Source of the DNA: Cannabis sativa
Lineage: Eukaryota > Streptophyta > Magnoliopsida > Rosales > Cannabaceae
Reading direction: 5' to 3'
Length of the DNA: 64,000 nt
Assembly: GCF_029168945.1 (NCBI RefSeq)
Contig: NC_083602.1
Span: forward strand, 91,584,027-91,648,026
Numbering within the stretch: position 1 is the first letter of the stretch; each line of letters starts with the position of its first letter. The notes below the pieces were generated by a model. That model made no database searches. It was not told the DNA's origin and saw only the letters and a list, made by a program, of their open reading frames with translations. Of the stretch, positions 11,127 through 24,000 are shown in pieces. The position numbers and the translations under genes were made by a program.

Positions 11127-14100
11127 CTAAGTACTTACAGTTTGAGTATTATCGTTCACTGCTTCGAAATCCATCGAAGTGACTGCATCGCTTATAGAAT
11201 TCGTGTACTGATGAAACTGCAACCACCAACATGCGAAAGAGTGAAGACAATGATTAGAAAATGAAAAATGCTTGACAAAAAACGCTACTAGGTTAAAAGG
11301 CCAAAAGGGTATTTCGAAAGCAGTGTGTGGATTGTACCTCGTTGGCAAGCTCCTCACACTTTGAGAGTAACTCTTGCTGTTTAGCTGCTCCGGACTCTTT
11401 TACTTGTGTTGTTCTTGAAGTTATATCATCCACCTACAGATTGCAACAAAGGTTTTAAATCATCACAACATCAAACCGATTTAGGGCTCGTTTGAGGTAA
11501 AAATTATGAAAATAACACCTCTGCTACGACAGCTTCAACAGTCTTCTGCCGTGCTTCCAAATTACGCCTCTTAGATTCCACATCAAGTCTTACTTGATTA
11601 AGCTGTTTTCTAGCTTCCTCGCATTTCAGTTCATTTTCTTTTTCAAGTTGCTTTTTGTATTCCTCCAACTGCTCCACTGAGGAAAAGGAGAAAACAAGGC
11701 TTAAGGCTTCATCTTTTTACTATATGAGGCTATGAGCATTACCCAACAACAGTCTTCTCATTCATTCCAACTGATTAAAAGAAAAGGTACAAACAACACA
11801 TCAAATCAAATAAAATTCTAACCACACCTTTTCCACGCCGATCCAACAATTTTGCTTCTAGTGACTTGTCCAATACTACATCATCACTTAGTTTAGTTTT
11901 TAAAGTCTTGTACTCTTTATCAACAGATTTTGCAGAGTTTACCTGTTTGGGCAATGGAAACTTGTACTTGTGAAGAACAACTCTCATTACTCAAAATCCA
12001 TGTAAAAATTTTAAATCATAAGCTTAAACTTATCACCTCAAAGAAAAATACAGCAATATATGTAAACTGACTAAACTTTTTTGTGAAAAGAAAAAAAAAG
12101 TGAGAATAACGAACCTGTTCCTGTATAGCCTGCATTTGAGTTAAGTGCTTTGTCATTTTCTTAGAAACCTGAGAAAACCCAATAGAAAATACAATCAATT
12201 AACTTCAAAATTTTCCAGCGTCTCTTCAGGCTATGAGTTATATTGTACAACATCTATCTTGCTCACGCATGTATGTTTTTATGTTAACAGAAAGTTTGTT
12301 ACCTTGGCATAAATCTCAGCTACAGCAGTCTTCTGTTGAAAAGATTGCATAGCCAACTTTTCAGTATTTTTTGCTTCCTCCCGTACAGATTTCTTCTCCT
12401 CCAGAGCTCTCTTTAAGAGAGAAAAAAATAACATCTTAAGATCGTTTATATAAATTAACCAAAAACAGAAAAAGATAAGTATGGATGCAGACAAACAAGC
12501 ATATAACCTTATACTAAAAATATTGAGGTTGTGTCATTTTAAAATGACTTGTGAGTTGTGACCTTACCATCTTATACACATGACAGACTTTTCTTAGATT
12601 ATAAATAGTATAACAAATAATTCAGACACAAATATTGAAATCCCACCAGAAACTCTTTATTGAATCTTCAAGAATTACAAAGACAAGCTCTTTGAGAGAC
12701 TTTCTTTCATATTCCAAACTTTCAAGAGGTTTGGTCTCTCCAAAAGAGTAATCTCCCGATAATTCCCAGCTGGTTTAAATGAGGTTGTTACCTCTCCATT
12801 TATAGGCATTGGCCTTTAAAAGACTTGGGTCACCTAGGCTTACAGTTGGACCAAGAGAACTAAAACAATCAAAACACTAAGACAACTCAATCTATGTACA
12901 TGAAAAGACTAAGTATTTCATTTATTCCTTCTGTGATACATTTGATAAGTCTTAGGCTTATCAATACTTACCCTGCATTTTACATTTCTAACTGCTTAAA
13001 AGTCTATCATTTGTTCAAATTGATTTTCTAACGATGCTCTTAGTGGTTAATTATTGCATGATTACTTAACTTTCATGTTCAGTCCTAGGGATTGGAATAC
13101 ATCTCCTGACGAATACTTTGTTTGGTGTGTTCCTAACAGACTCCTTTGTTTGTAATTTTTCTAGACAATAACAACAATCTAGTATGGTTTTTTATTAGAA
13201 AATTGTTCAGAAGAATACTAAGTCGGACCACACCAAACAATATGTTCATTGGAAATCATGTACATAAATTTGGAAGAAGAAAAAAGTTACCTGCAGTTTA
13301 TCTGGTGATTGCACAATCTTGGAACGTAAATTTGCATTTTCTTGGGCACTTTGTACAAGAGCGAATTCAGCACTAGATATCTGGACATGGAAAGAAGGAA
13401 GCATAAGTAAAACTAACTCACATAACCAAAACCAATCTGCATAATAATAAACTTGAAACAAAATTATTATAAATTATTAGAATCACAGTGCATTATGCAT
13501 GAAAATCCAAGATGACCCAACCCAGATCATCATATACTACTAATTGTTCAAAAGTATTCTCCCTTCAACAAAATATTAGTTCACAATGAGAGTCAAGTGA
13601 AGAACTTACATAAATAAAGTATTAGTTCTAATTAATTAGGACGTCCGATACAGGTATACATATACAGTCTAGTTGAATATAATAGAGGTACTAGCCTATA
13701 GAGAAAACTTAAAAGTGTTAAATCATTATACGAAATCCAACCTTCTCATCCATTTCACCAGTCTTCTCTTTCAGCTTTCGTAAAGTGTTTCTCAGTGATG
13801 CCTGGCTACTGTTGAGGCTTCCAATGGTTTGATGCAATTCTTTAACCCTTGCATCTACATCTTGTACAAGAGGTAACTCTGATTCTCTTGCTTCATTGTA
13901 GCCTGCAATCTCTGCATTTAACTGAAAATAAATGCAGTTAGCAAACATGAATAAGCATCGATTGAAAGCCCATTACATCTGTTGGAAATCAATCCAACCC
14001 CAATCTCAACTCCCTGTATACAAAACACAGCAAAGCACAAAACAGCGCAGCAAATCCAAGAACAAAGCATAAACAAATCAAAACCAAAAAAAGTAAAGAA

Positions 14101-14971
14101 CACCAAGAATTTTGTAGAGGTTCAAATAGAACTTCCTCCAACAATTGTTGAAGAGCCCATTCCTCTCTTCTAAACTCCCAAAGTTGGATTCAGATCTTCC
14201 ACTATGATGCTCAATGTCTAATATTACAATCCAAGGTAACCTGACATAGGTCCCTGAAAACTTCTCTATACAGACTCGACTATACAGCTTAGATATTCAT
14301 CTCACACTAGCACTTGACTCTCTCTGTTTCTCCCTCTACGGTTATCTCATAATACAGTCTTGGATCAGAAACTTTTTCATCTGAACAAATGAGCTAGGAG
14401 CCTTTACATAGACTAACTAGCTTTATAAGAGTAGACACTAAGGTGGCATTTAGTTGGAATGAATGAAAATGTAAAAATGAGAATGAGAATATAAATAAGA
14501 ATAGGAATGGAATTAAATTTAAAATACATAAAAAAAAAATTGATAAGAAAATTATTAAATTTTTTATCATCTTGCATTGAAATGGTCTTTCCTTTTATTT
14601 CAAAATAGAATAGTCATTCTGCAAAAATAATAGAAAAGTCATTCAAATACTTTAAAATCCAACTAAACAGGAATATAATAAAAATTATTTCTTTTCCATT
14701 CCATTTTATTACATCAAACCAAACGTCACCTAAAAGACATAATAGACAACTACCAAACCAAGAACTCAACTAACTAACAGTCTTTGATTAAAGAAACACC
14801 TGCAAGAACAAGCGTAGGCTGAACCAACAATATCTATAAAATTACCTGAGAAATCTTCTCCTCCCAATCCTTACGCTGATCCTCTAGAAGTGTCAGTTCA
14901 TTGACCATTGGCGATAAGAGTGCCATTTTTGTCTCTCTAACATAGCAAATGAGCAATAAAACGTCAAATAC

Positions 14972-15041
<70 letters not shown>

Positions 15042-15562
15042 CCAAAATCAAATATTAGGTTTGATCATTTCCAAAAACACAAATAACTTACTTGTGAAGA
15101 CAGAAATTGAGAAGAGCACTGACGAAATACTCAGTGCGTTCAGCATCTGGTTTGATGAGATCTTTGAGAGTAAATCTCTTAGGACAAGCTAACGAAGCCA
15201 CAACTTGCTTCACCCTATTAAACAACTTAAGTAGACTAACCGTATCCTGTTGAAGATCAGGATTCTCAAGCTGCACAAGAGCAGAAAATTCAACTTGTTC
15301 TTGATCTTCCCTAAAAAAAAAAAGAACTCAAAACCAGATAAACAAAACAATCACAATATCAAATAATCTGTTCTCTGCTAGTGTAAATTATTACTTACTC
15401 GTGAATGAAATCGAGGTATATCAAAATGCGAGTGTAGAGGTCTTTAACGAAATCGGGATTAGGTTTGAGAAGATCGTTGTCGGAGATGGTGATGATTTGA
15501 GCTTCGGCGAGAATATTAACAATCTCCGATCGAGAAAGTCGTGGGTACTCGAACTTCGACAT
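11127..15562 (-). CDS. NUF2: Kinetochore protein NUF2
   Basis: Eleven exons: 15562-15399, 15310-15092, 14936-14846, 13921-13742, 13380-13291, 12410-12303, 12168-12115, 11942-11828, 11676-11519, 11433-11338 and 11216-11127. They give 454 residues, close to known plant NUF2. The N-terminus (about 1-150) is the calponin-homology-like NUF2 domain: it opens MSKFEYPRLSRSEI and includes RFTLKDLIKPDAERT and FVSALLNFCLHKE. The rest is a long heptad-rich coiled coil that would pair with NDC80 in the outer-kinetochore NDC80 complex, which binds spindle microtubules. Introns carry a MITE (14442-14730), an LTR-like insert (about 12600-13138) and an AAT microsatellite. The final stop lies just after a GTAAGT, so a further short exon cannot be excluded. 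Confidence 0.92.
12600..13138 (-). mobile_element. Possible solo LTR in a NUF2 intron
   Basis: The sequence fills most of the NUF2 intron between 12411 and 13290. On the minus strand it begins TGTTAGGAACACACC near 13138 and contains a block reading CTCTTTTGGAGAGACC. It then has AATAAAGAGTTTCTGG, like the R/U5 and polyadenylation region of a Copia-type LTR. A related CTCTTTGGGAGAGACC block occurs at about 55051-55075. I could not fix exact ends or a target duplication. Confidence 0.4.
14442..14730. mobile_element. Tourist-like MITE, family 1 (copy 3)
   Basis: Located in the NUF2 intron between 13922 and 14845. It runs from GGTGGCATTTAGTTGG to CCAAACGTCACC and is flanked on both sides by TAA (14439-14441 and 14731-14733), the PIF/Harbinger signature. 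Confidence 0.85.
14970..15041. repeat. (AAT)n microsatellite in a NUF2 intron
   Basis: About 24 perfect trinucleotide units lie in the 155-bp intron 2 of NUF2 (14937-15091), making up nearly half the intron. Confidence 0.95.
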
Positions 15563-15679
15563 TCTTCTCTTCTCTCTTTTTCTTCTCTTTGCTTTTTTTG
15601 ATTTTCAAAATGAAATGAAATGATATGAATGAGTGAGTGAATGACCCCTTCTTCTTTCTTCCCGCCTTTTAACTTCAAA

Positions 15680-18580
15680 TGTCTAAATTACCCTTTTATA
15701 TTGTTATTATGGCTATGTAGAATTTTCCCAACTTTTGAGATTTAACAAATCATTTCTCTTGTATATTTCAGTTGTTAAATTTTATTTTTTTTTTTTAATT
15801 ATTAAGATTATTAAATGTAAGGACTTTTATTTCATTTTACTAATAGAAGGTCGACGTGGGTAAAAGTTCAGATGAGATGATTTGGTATATCAAAGTTCGG
15901 GAGTATAATTTAGTAGACATCAAAGTTTGAGAATATGGATAATTGTGACATTAGTAAAGTTGAACAGAACTTGATATAAGTCATTCATTGAATTCAACAA
16001 TCTAATAGTTCAGGGAGAGTTTTTAATAGACTGGAAAGTTTAAAATTTGTGATTTGATACGTATCAAAGTTTATAGAGCAAAAATCGTATTAGTCCGTTA
16101 TTATTTTTTAAGAAAATGATAACTCATAAAATTCAACTTGAACTTCAAGTTAACACTGTTTGGTAGAGTGGGTGGAGAATGATGAAGGAAAGGAGGTAAA
16201 GGAGAAGAGGAATCATTTGTTTGGCGAAGAGGAAAAAAGGAAAGGCGAAGAGAGTTGGATGGAGAGAAATAGGGCTAAACTTTTGGGCAAGCGAGCAGGT
16301 TTTGGGCTTCGTGGGACAAGGTTTCGAGTTTTGAGTGTGGGAAAACTCTATCCAAATTCGCTCTTTTACTGAGTTTTTTTGGGTTTAGGTTTGGAATTGG
16401 ACTAAGTATGCTTGATCGAGTATGTGCGGGCACTGGTGTAAGTGTCAGGTATGGGTCGATTCATGGCTTGTCAAGAGAGTCATGGATACTTGAACTTCGA
16501 CATTCTTTTTTGAAGAAAAAAAATATCACCGATATGTTTTTGAGAGGGTCATATACTGATATAGTATAAAGTTGTGTTATATAGTAATAAACTACATGCA
16601 TTTTTGTGGTGGTTTAGAGTCTTACATTTCTTGAATGTGTGTAGACACATTACAATGTGCAATCTTTTTTAAAAACAATACCAAATTAAAAAAAATAATA
16701 ATAATAAAAAGATCACCTTAAAGGGACACTCAAGTAAAAAATTATACCACTTGTAAAAATGACATTAAGCATCCATCGAGTTGCTATGGAGTTTCATCGA
16801 GCAACATCATTTTGTTTAATAAAAATATTATTTTAAGACTTTATCAAGTTGGGATCGAATATTATTGAATTTTTGCAAACTTTGTTATTTCAAATTTGGG
16901 AAGAAAAACAAAACATTATGAAAAACTTGGAAAATCTAACTTTATTCACCATCAATTTTTGCAACCAAAATATAGTAACAAATCAGTTGGAGTGTCCCCA
17001 CCCTAAAATAACAACTAGAATAAAAATAGAAGCTTGAGTAAATTGATGAACAATTAATTTATTTTTTGATGTAGTGAGTAAATTAATGAACAACTAAATT
17101 AGTTGATCGTATAAAAAAATTAAAATATTTTTTCACTCGGAAAATAAATTTTTACAATCTTGAATAACAATATCAAATAAAAAAATTATAGACAAAACTC
17201 TACATAATAAAAAAAAAAATACATAACACAATGAGAACAGTCATGGTGATAGTAGATCGTTTTATAGATATTGTGGTAATATTTATATAGAAATGGTGGA
17301 AAGAGGAATTGTGAAATAGATATAGGAAATAAAAATAAATAAAAAACATATTTTGATGATTTATTTATGACATAGAAACTCAAATTCAAATTTCCCTTCA
17401 ATATGCACCCATGATTTCAATTATGAATAGCTCTTAATTTAACCAACAAATTCACTAAATTTGTCAAATAATTATCTGGCTTGGCAAAGAATTAACACCC
17501 ATGTCTACTATTTATTTCACAAGAATTAAATTGTATCTTCTCCTAGTTTTTTTTTTCTTTTTAACTATTGCTTATTCCTTAATTATTTCTACAAACATCC
17601 AATCACATTAAACAAAATAATAATAATAATAATAATAAGAGTTTTAAGAGAGAAATGGTAAAAAAATAAGGAAAAAAAGAGCCAAAACTAAATTTGAAAC
17701 GACTCTTCATGTGTCCAAAAGAAAAAGGATACATGGCTTTTTAAGCTTTTTTAAAATAATTTTATTTTTTTAAAAAAAATTGTGTATTCACCATTATAAA
17801 TTTATAATTAGATATGTTAATAAAATACAAAGTTGAAACTAATGAGATCACCATATTGATTAGGTGAGTTACTCTTGTTTCTTTTTCTAAACAATAAACT
17901 ATGAATATATACATTGGAAATGAATTTTCTCTTTTATTTTTCACAAAAAGATAAAAGGTTTTTTTGGAGTTGGATTTAACTTGTGTTGGCTTTTATATAA
18001 ATATAATTAGGAGTGGATAGGATGCAAACCAATCTTATTATACTAACTTAATTTAAACCAATTCAATTATATACAATACGAATAAATTGTATTTTAATTG
18101 GATTAGATTAGTTATTCGATGACACTTTTAATTTTAAAATCAACTAAAAACTCATGTATATAATAATTAAATATATTTTTTATATTATTTAAAAATTCGA
18201 GCAGAAATAAAATTTAAATATTATTAAATATATATTATATGCAATTAAATTTAATCAATTTTTAATTGAATTTAGAAATAAAATTCATTCCCTTCTCCTA
18301 TAATTTTATGCCATGAAAGAAATTTAAAATATATTAAATTTGATATTTTTAGAATATATGATATATGGGCCACTAATTTGTGATTGTTTGATCTAGTGAG
18401 GTAACACATCACATCATATATTAAAATTTTAAATTAATAAAAAAACTCATCACCATAAGGAGGGAGGTTTTTAAACCAATTTAGCCAAAATAGATCTTCC
18501 AATCCTTTTTTTGTTAATTTTAATCTAAGGTGGTTAAACAATAATGCTAATTTTGGATTTATACCCCAAATTGTTGTGAA
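15680..18580. other. Intergenic, AT-rich, with a NUF2 exon 1 fragment
   Basis: No supported gene. At about 16481-16512 a 31-bp stretch closely matches the beginning of NUF2 exon 1 (15533-15563), with a stop in the matching frame. A purine-rich stretch at 16160-16300 gives a translated frame without family resemblance. A short AAT run lies at about 17616-17637. Confidence 0.5.
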
Positions 18581-18584
18581 TTAA

Positions 18585-19271
18585 GGTGGCGTTTAGTGTT
18601 TTTTTTTTTTTTTTTGATGCAACAGAAGACTTTATTGAAAAACAAACTAGAAACCAGTAGCAACAAAGGGTGCTACTTCCCTTTCAAAGCAAACACGAGA
18701 GACATTGTTCATTGCAGCCCAAGCTGCAAGATTGTGAGCCACCCCATTGGCACCTCGAGGCAGCCAAGAAACACTTAAACCAGAATTCATTTTAAGGCAA
18801 GAAAATAAATGCAGAAAGAGATTAGAGAGGTTCCACACAGGGATAGAAAAATTCCTAACAACATTAGCAAGTTGTAAACAGCCAGTGTAGAATACAACAT
18901 CCTTGCAATTCAGCTTCAGGCTCAAGGAAAAGGCATGGCAGAGAGCCAAACTCTTGGCTTGAAGTGCAGATGAAGCAGGCGTTTAGTTGGGAGGAATAAA
19001 AATATAGGAATAGAAATGAGAATATGAATTGGAATAGGAATGAAATAGAATAAAATTTAAAATGTATAAAAAAATTGATATTTTAAATCTTGCATTGGAA
19101 TGGTCTTTCCTTCTATTTCAAAATGGAATAGTCATTCCACCAAAGTGATGGAAAGACGATTCTATCGGAATGGTATTCTAATGGTTTTAAATGTAACCAA
19201 ACAAAAAAATAGAATAAAAATTGTTTTCTTTCCATTCTATTTCACTTCATTACCTCCAACCAAACGACACC
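18585..19271. mobile_element. Tourist-like MITE, family 1 (copy 4), split by a LINE
   Basis: The left end GGTGGCGTTTAGT follows TAA (18582-18584), and the right end ACCAAACGACACC precedes TAA (19272-19274). Without the 380-bp LINE insert and one copy of its target duplication the element is about 300 bp, the normal family length. Confidence 0.85.
18598..18977 (-). mobile_element. 5'-truncated LINE 3' end with RNase H fragment
   Basis: The insert is flanked by a perfect 10-bp duplication GGCGTTTAGT (18588-18597 and 18978-18987) that lies inside the MITE terminus. The plus strand begins with a T run, the poly(A) tail of a minus-strand element. The minus-strand frame 18949-18647 encodes about 100 residues. 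Near its end is the pattern VSWLPRGANGVAHNLA, typical of the C-terminal RNase H domain of plant LINEs. Only this 3' tail is present, as expected from incomplete target-primed reverse transcription. It is not a functional gene. Confidence 0.85.
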
Positions 19272-19274
19272 TAA

Positions 19275-20640
19275 AAACATCTTTAAAGCTGCACTAATTC
19301 ACTAAATTTGTGTAAAAATTTTACACCATTACACTTTTAAAGATACATTATACAAATTGTCATAAATATCTTATTTAATTGCATTTTATTTCTTTTTAAA
19401 GCAATTTACTTATATGATCATGAGTTATATATATTTACAATATAATTATCTATTTAACAGCTTTAAGCTACGAATATAATTTATTGACATTAAATATACA
19501 AATATTTTAAAAGCTCAAAAAAATTAACATATATTAATTATTAGACTGTTAGTTTTGTATTTTATTTTTGTTTGTATACTTCAACTAATTATCGCCAAAT
19601 TAGTGTTACATCAATAAATTGTGAAGAGATATTAACAACAATTTTTATAGTTCAATAAAAAATTTTGCAGCAAAAAAAAATCATAAAGTAAAATAATACA
19701 TAAGTATGAAAAAAAAAATAACTATTTTTATATGAATATTGAGAAAAAGAAAAGATAGATGATATTATATAATTAAATAAATGATATTATTTTATATGAG
19801 AGTGAGAGAATAAAAATAATAATAAAATAAAAACATAATTAGATTAGATTGGATTTTTAGATGGAGAATGATTGAGTGTGGTATTCAATTTCATCAATCT
19901 TTAGTCGGAGTCCAGTCACTAATATTGGTAAAATTTCTATTTCTATTTCTACTTTATTATTTTTTTAAGTACAAATACATATAAATTGGAAAATTTGGGT
20001 AAAAGTTTATTTTGATATAGATAAATTTTAATTTTTAAAAATAACGATAATAATAACTAAATTTGAGATTGTAAATATGTTTAATTGTCATTTTAACAGA
20101 TCTATTAATTGTTCAAAAAATATTATATGTTGGTATTAAATTGTAACATAAGTTTCTAAAAAATTTATTTTGATACAAATAAGTTCTTAATCTCGAAAAA
20201 TTATAATAATAGCTTCGAACTCAAAATTCTCGTTCATCCATAAATACCCAATTAATTGTTCTAATTGTTACTTTAAAAAACAGAACTGTTAAATTAGGTG
20301 CTTATAAACTAACGAGAATTTTGACCTGTAAAACTTTTACTATAATTTTTTAAAATTAGGACCTTTTCTGCATCAAAGTAAATTTTTTGAAGACTTATGA
20401 CACAATTTAATATTATCAACACCTGACATTTTTAGAGCCGTTAACGAATTTGTTAAAATAAAGAGAATTTCAAACTTGTAGTATTTTTCGAAGTTAGCGA
20501 CTTATTTATATAATGTAATTTTTTGAGAATTTTTACCGTAATTTTTAATTTTTTTATTATTTTATTTGAAAAAAAATTTATTTTATTATTTATTTATTTT
20601 TCAAAAATTTCAATTTTATTTAAAAAAAAACACAAGAAAA
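19275..20640. other. Intergenic, AT-rich, nothing recognised
   Basis: No gene, RNA or structured element could be supported. The last part leads into the CA/CT-rich 5' leader of the NIPA gene. Confidence 0.5.
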
Positions 20641-20933
20641 AACACACACACACACTCTCTCTATCTCTCACTTCTTTCTCTCTCTACTTTCTCTCTCTTC
20701 CGTTTCCGATCCAAGAAAGAAATCTCAAACACTCACAACAACAGCTGTAGACACCTAAATCAGGCGCCGACAAATTGTTTCAGTTTTCAGTTTTTTTGTT
20801 TTTGTTTTCTCAATCTAAATCTGTGTTTGTCTCTGTTTTTTGTGATCCCGAGTTTGTTGTGACTCGGCCGAGTTCGAACTCAGTTCAGCATTGATTCTAT
20901 ATCTTATCATTGAAGTTTCAGTCCCAAACAATA

Positions 20934-20963
20934 ATGGTTGTTGTGGCGGATGTGATTTTATGA
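20934..20963 (+). promoter_or_regulatory. Nine-codon uORF in the NIPA leader
   Basis: An ATG at 20934 opens a 9-codon frame ending TGA, 120 bp before the main start at 21084. It acts as an upstream frame only if transcription starts before it. The CT-rich stretch at 20650-20700 is a typical plant leader, which makes this plausible. Confidence 0.4.
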
Positions 20964-21083
20964 TAAGACTGTACTACTGACTCGTTTGGTTGGTGGGTGG
21001 TGTGGTGGAGGAAGAGGAGAAAAGGTGTGGTGTGGGTTTAGGGTTTGTTCGATTCTCTTCTTCTTCTTCGGTTTTGTTTGGGA

Positions 21084-24000
21084 ATGGAGACTACTCAGAG
21101 TTCGAGCAGTTGGAGAGATGCATACAAGGGTATGTCTTCTGATAATATCAAGGGTTTGGTTCTTGCTCTTTCTTCAAGTTTCTTCATTGGTGCTAGCTTC
21201 ATTGTTAAGAAAAAGGGTTTGAAGAAAGCTGGGGCTTCCGGTGTCAGAGCGGGTAATGCTATGATTTTTGTTCTATAAATTTGTTCATATCCTGATTTTC
21301 AATGTTTGAGATTTAGATGAACCCAAGTTAATTGGGGTTTTGATTTTATATTTAATTTTAAGTATGATTTGGGAAATGAGTTGGACTGTCAAATGTGCTG
21401 TAAGTAGTGGATTTGTGAAGTGAGGAATTGGGTTATTTTAGTATCAGTTGGATTTTACTATAATTTTGTAGTTTTTGTATAGATGGTGATAGTTAGAAAT
21501 GAGATTTGGGAATTTTGTTATAGTGAAGAAGGGGATAGTTGAAAATGGGATTTGGGAATTTGTGTTAGTGAACAAGATTTCTGATCCAATTCTGTAGATG
21601 ATCAGCTTATATAAAGGGCTTAGGACAAGGCCCAAATCTTTGTGCTACTATGGCAACTTATGTCTAAATTAATTCTCTCATTAGTGATCTACTATGGCAA
21701 CTTATGTCTAACTGAATTCTCTCATTAGTGATTAAATAGAGTGGTAACTTGTATTGGATCTGTTCTACTAGCTCTGAAGTTGTTCGTGCTTAAGTTCAGT
21801 GCTCATTTGCCCCTTCTGGGATTTGGATTTGTGATGTGAGGAACTGGGTTAGTTTAATGTGGATAGTGCTATAATTCCGTAGTTTTTGTATTGATGGGTG
21901 ATAGTGAGGAATGATATTTGGGCATTTGTAATAGTGAAGAAGAGGGTAGTGGAAAATGGGATTTGGGAATTTGTGTTAGTGAACAAGATTTCTGATCCAA
22001 TTCTGTAAATGATCGGCCTATATAAAGGACTTAGAATAGGGCCCAATTGTGTGATCTTTGTGCTACTATGGCAATTTATGTCTAATTTAATACTTTCATT
22101 ATTGGTTACACTGATTAGATAGAGTGGTAGGCTGTATTGGATCTGTTCTACTAGCTCTGCAGTTGTTGGTGCTTAAGTTTGATGCTAGTTTGCTCCTTTC
22201 TGATTATTTATTATTAGATCATAGATTTGTAGGAGCTCTTGTGGAGGTTCATAAAATTGACCTTAAATTGATTTCTTTGATTTGTTCCACAGGTGTGGGA
22301 GGATATTCTTACTTATACGAGCCACTTTGGTGGGTGGGCATGATTACAAGTGAGTTCCATTTGTTCTGTTATGGATCTGTTCATTAGTTTTTATTCTTTT
22401 ACTCTTCTATTCAGTTGAGTCACAGAAATTTTACACAAGGCTATTTTTCACTTAACCAACTATTATAGTATCTATATGATTGTATATTACCTGGGCAGTT
22501 CAATTTCCAATCGACATTTGTATTGTTATAAACTATATTTGTTAAGCTTTTCAGCTTGCTAACTATTTGAGCTATTTATAGTGCCTTGGTTTTGTCTGCT
22601 CTGCTGGAAGAGAAAGAAATGTACATTCTGATTTGTTTCCATTTTGACAGTGATTGTTGGAGAAATCGCTAACTTTGCAGCTTATGCATTTGCACCGGCT
22701 ATACTGGTCACCCCTCTCGGTGCCCTTAGCATAATTATCAGGTAGGCTACATACAAATTATACCTACCATGACATGTTGAATTTACAGTATTTTAGTGCT
22801 GATGATCATTTTATTTGCAGTGCTGTACTTGCACATATTATTCTACGGGAGAAACTTCATATATTTGGAATACTTGGTTGTGCTCTATGTGTTGTGGGTT
22901 CTACGACAATTGTTTTACATGCTCCTCAAGAACGCGGAATTGATTCTGTGACAGAAGTTTGGGATCTTGCCATGGAGCCAGGTAACTATAGATTTTCATG
23001 CTGCATTATGATGCAAATTTTCAGTCATATATATTGTTGTTTCATTAGATGCTCCATATCCATTGCAGCTTTTCTTTTTTATGCGGCCCTGGTTGTAACA
23101 GCTGCACTTGTACTTGTATTCCACTTCATCCCACTTTACGGCCAGACACACATTATGGTTTACATTGGAGTTTGTTCCCTTGTTGGTTCATTGTCGGTAT
23201 GTCTCACTATATAATGTTAACTGTTTATTTGTTTGCTTTGCTTTGCTCGTCTTATCACTTATCTAAGTGATTTTATATTAAAGCTATCCTTTGGCAGGTC
23301 ATGAGTGTAAAAGCGCTAGGAATTGCTCTGAAGTTGACATTGTCAGGAACTAATCAGCTTATATATCCCCAAACATGGGCCTTCACTTTAGTTGTAGTTT
23401 TTTGTGTTATCACTCAAATGAATTATTTGAACAAGGTAATTTGCTCTTTGCTTTTTTTAGGGGGACTTCTTTATTTCCTTTGAACTAGATAGTGTATGCT
23501 TGAGTTGTTTCTGGAACTAATTCATTTAATTTGTATGAGTTCATGTGTCATGGTGGTTAATGATTTTCTACTTAAAAGTCCCAATAATATTAATGTAGAT
23601 ACTTCAATTACAATTTTAAGCATAATATTTTATATTTGTTTCATTTTATTTCATATGGTGCCCATATATACTGCCTTTCACTTTTTTATTTTTGGATTCT
23701 TTTCACAATCTTGTTTATATTATTGGTCTATAACAGTATATCTATCTTACGGCTTTTGATTGCAGGCTCTTGATACTTTCAACACAGCCGTTGTCTCTCC
23801 CATATATTATACCATGTTCACATCATTAACTATTTTGGCTAGTGTTATCATGTTTAAGGTAACTTTTTCCTTTTGATTGCAACAAAACCTATTTTTTTAT
23901 TGCTTTATTGGTATGATTTGATTAGTTTATTGAAACCGAAAAACGAAAAATTTCTGCTGTTGATACCTTCTGATAATTCCTACCACTGTGCTCACTACCC

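Noticed and set aside
16160..16372. 70-residue charged frame
   Set aside because: Purine-rich tract without homology; flanks look like degraded repeat.
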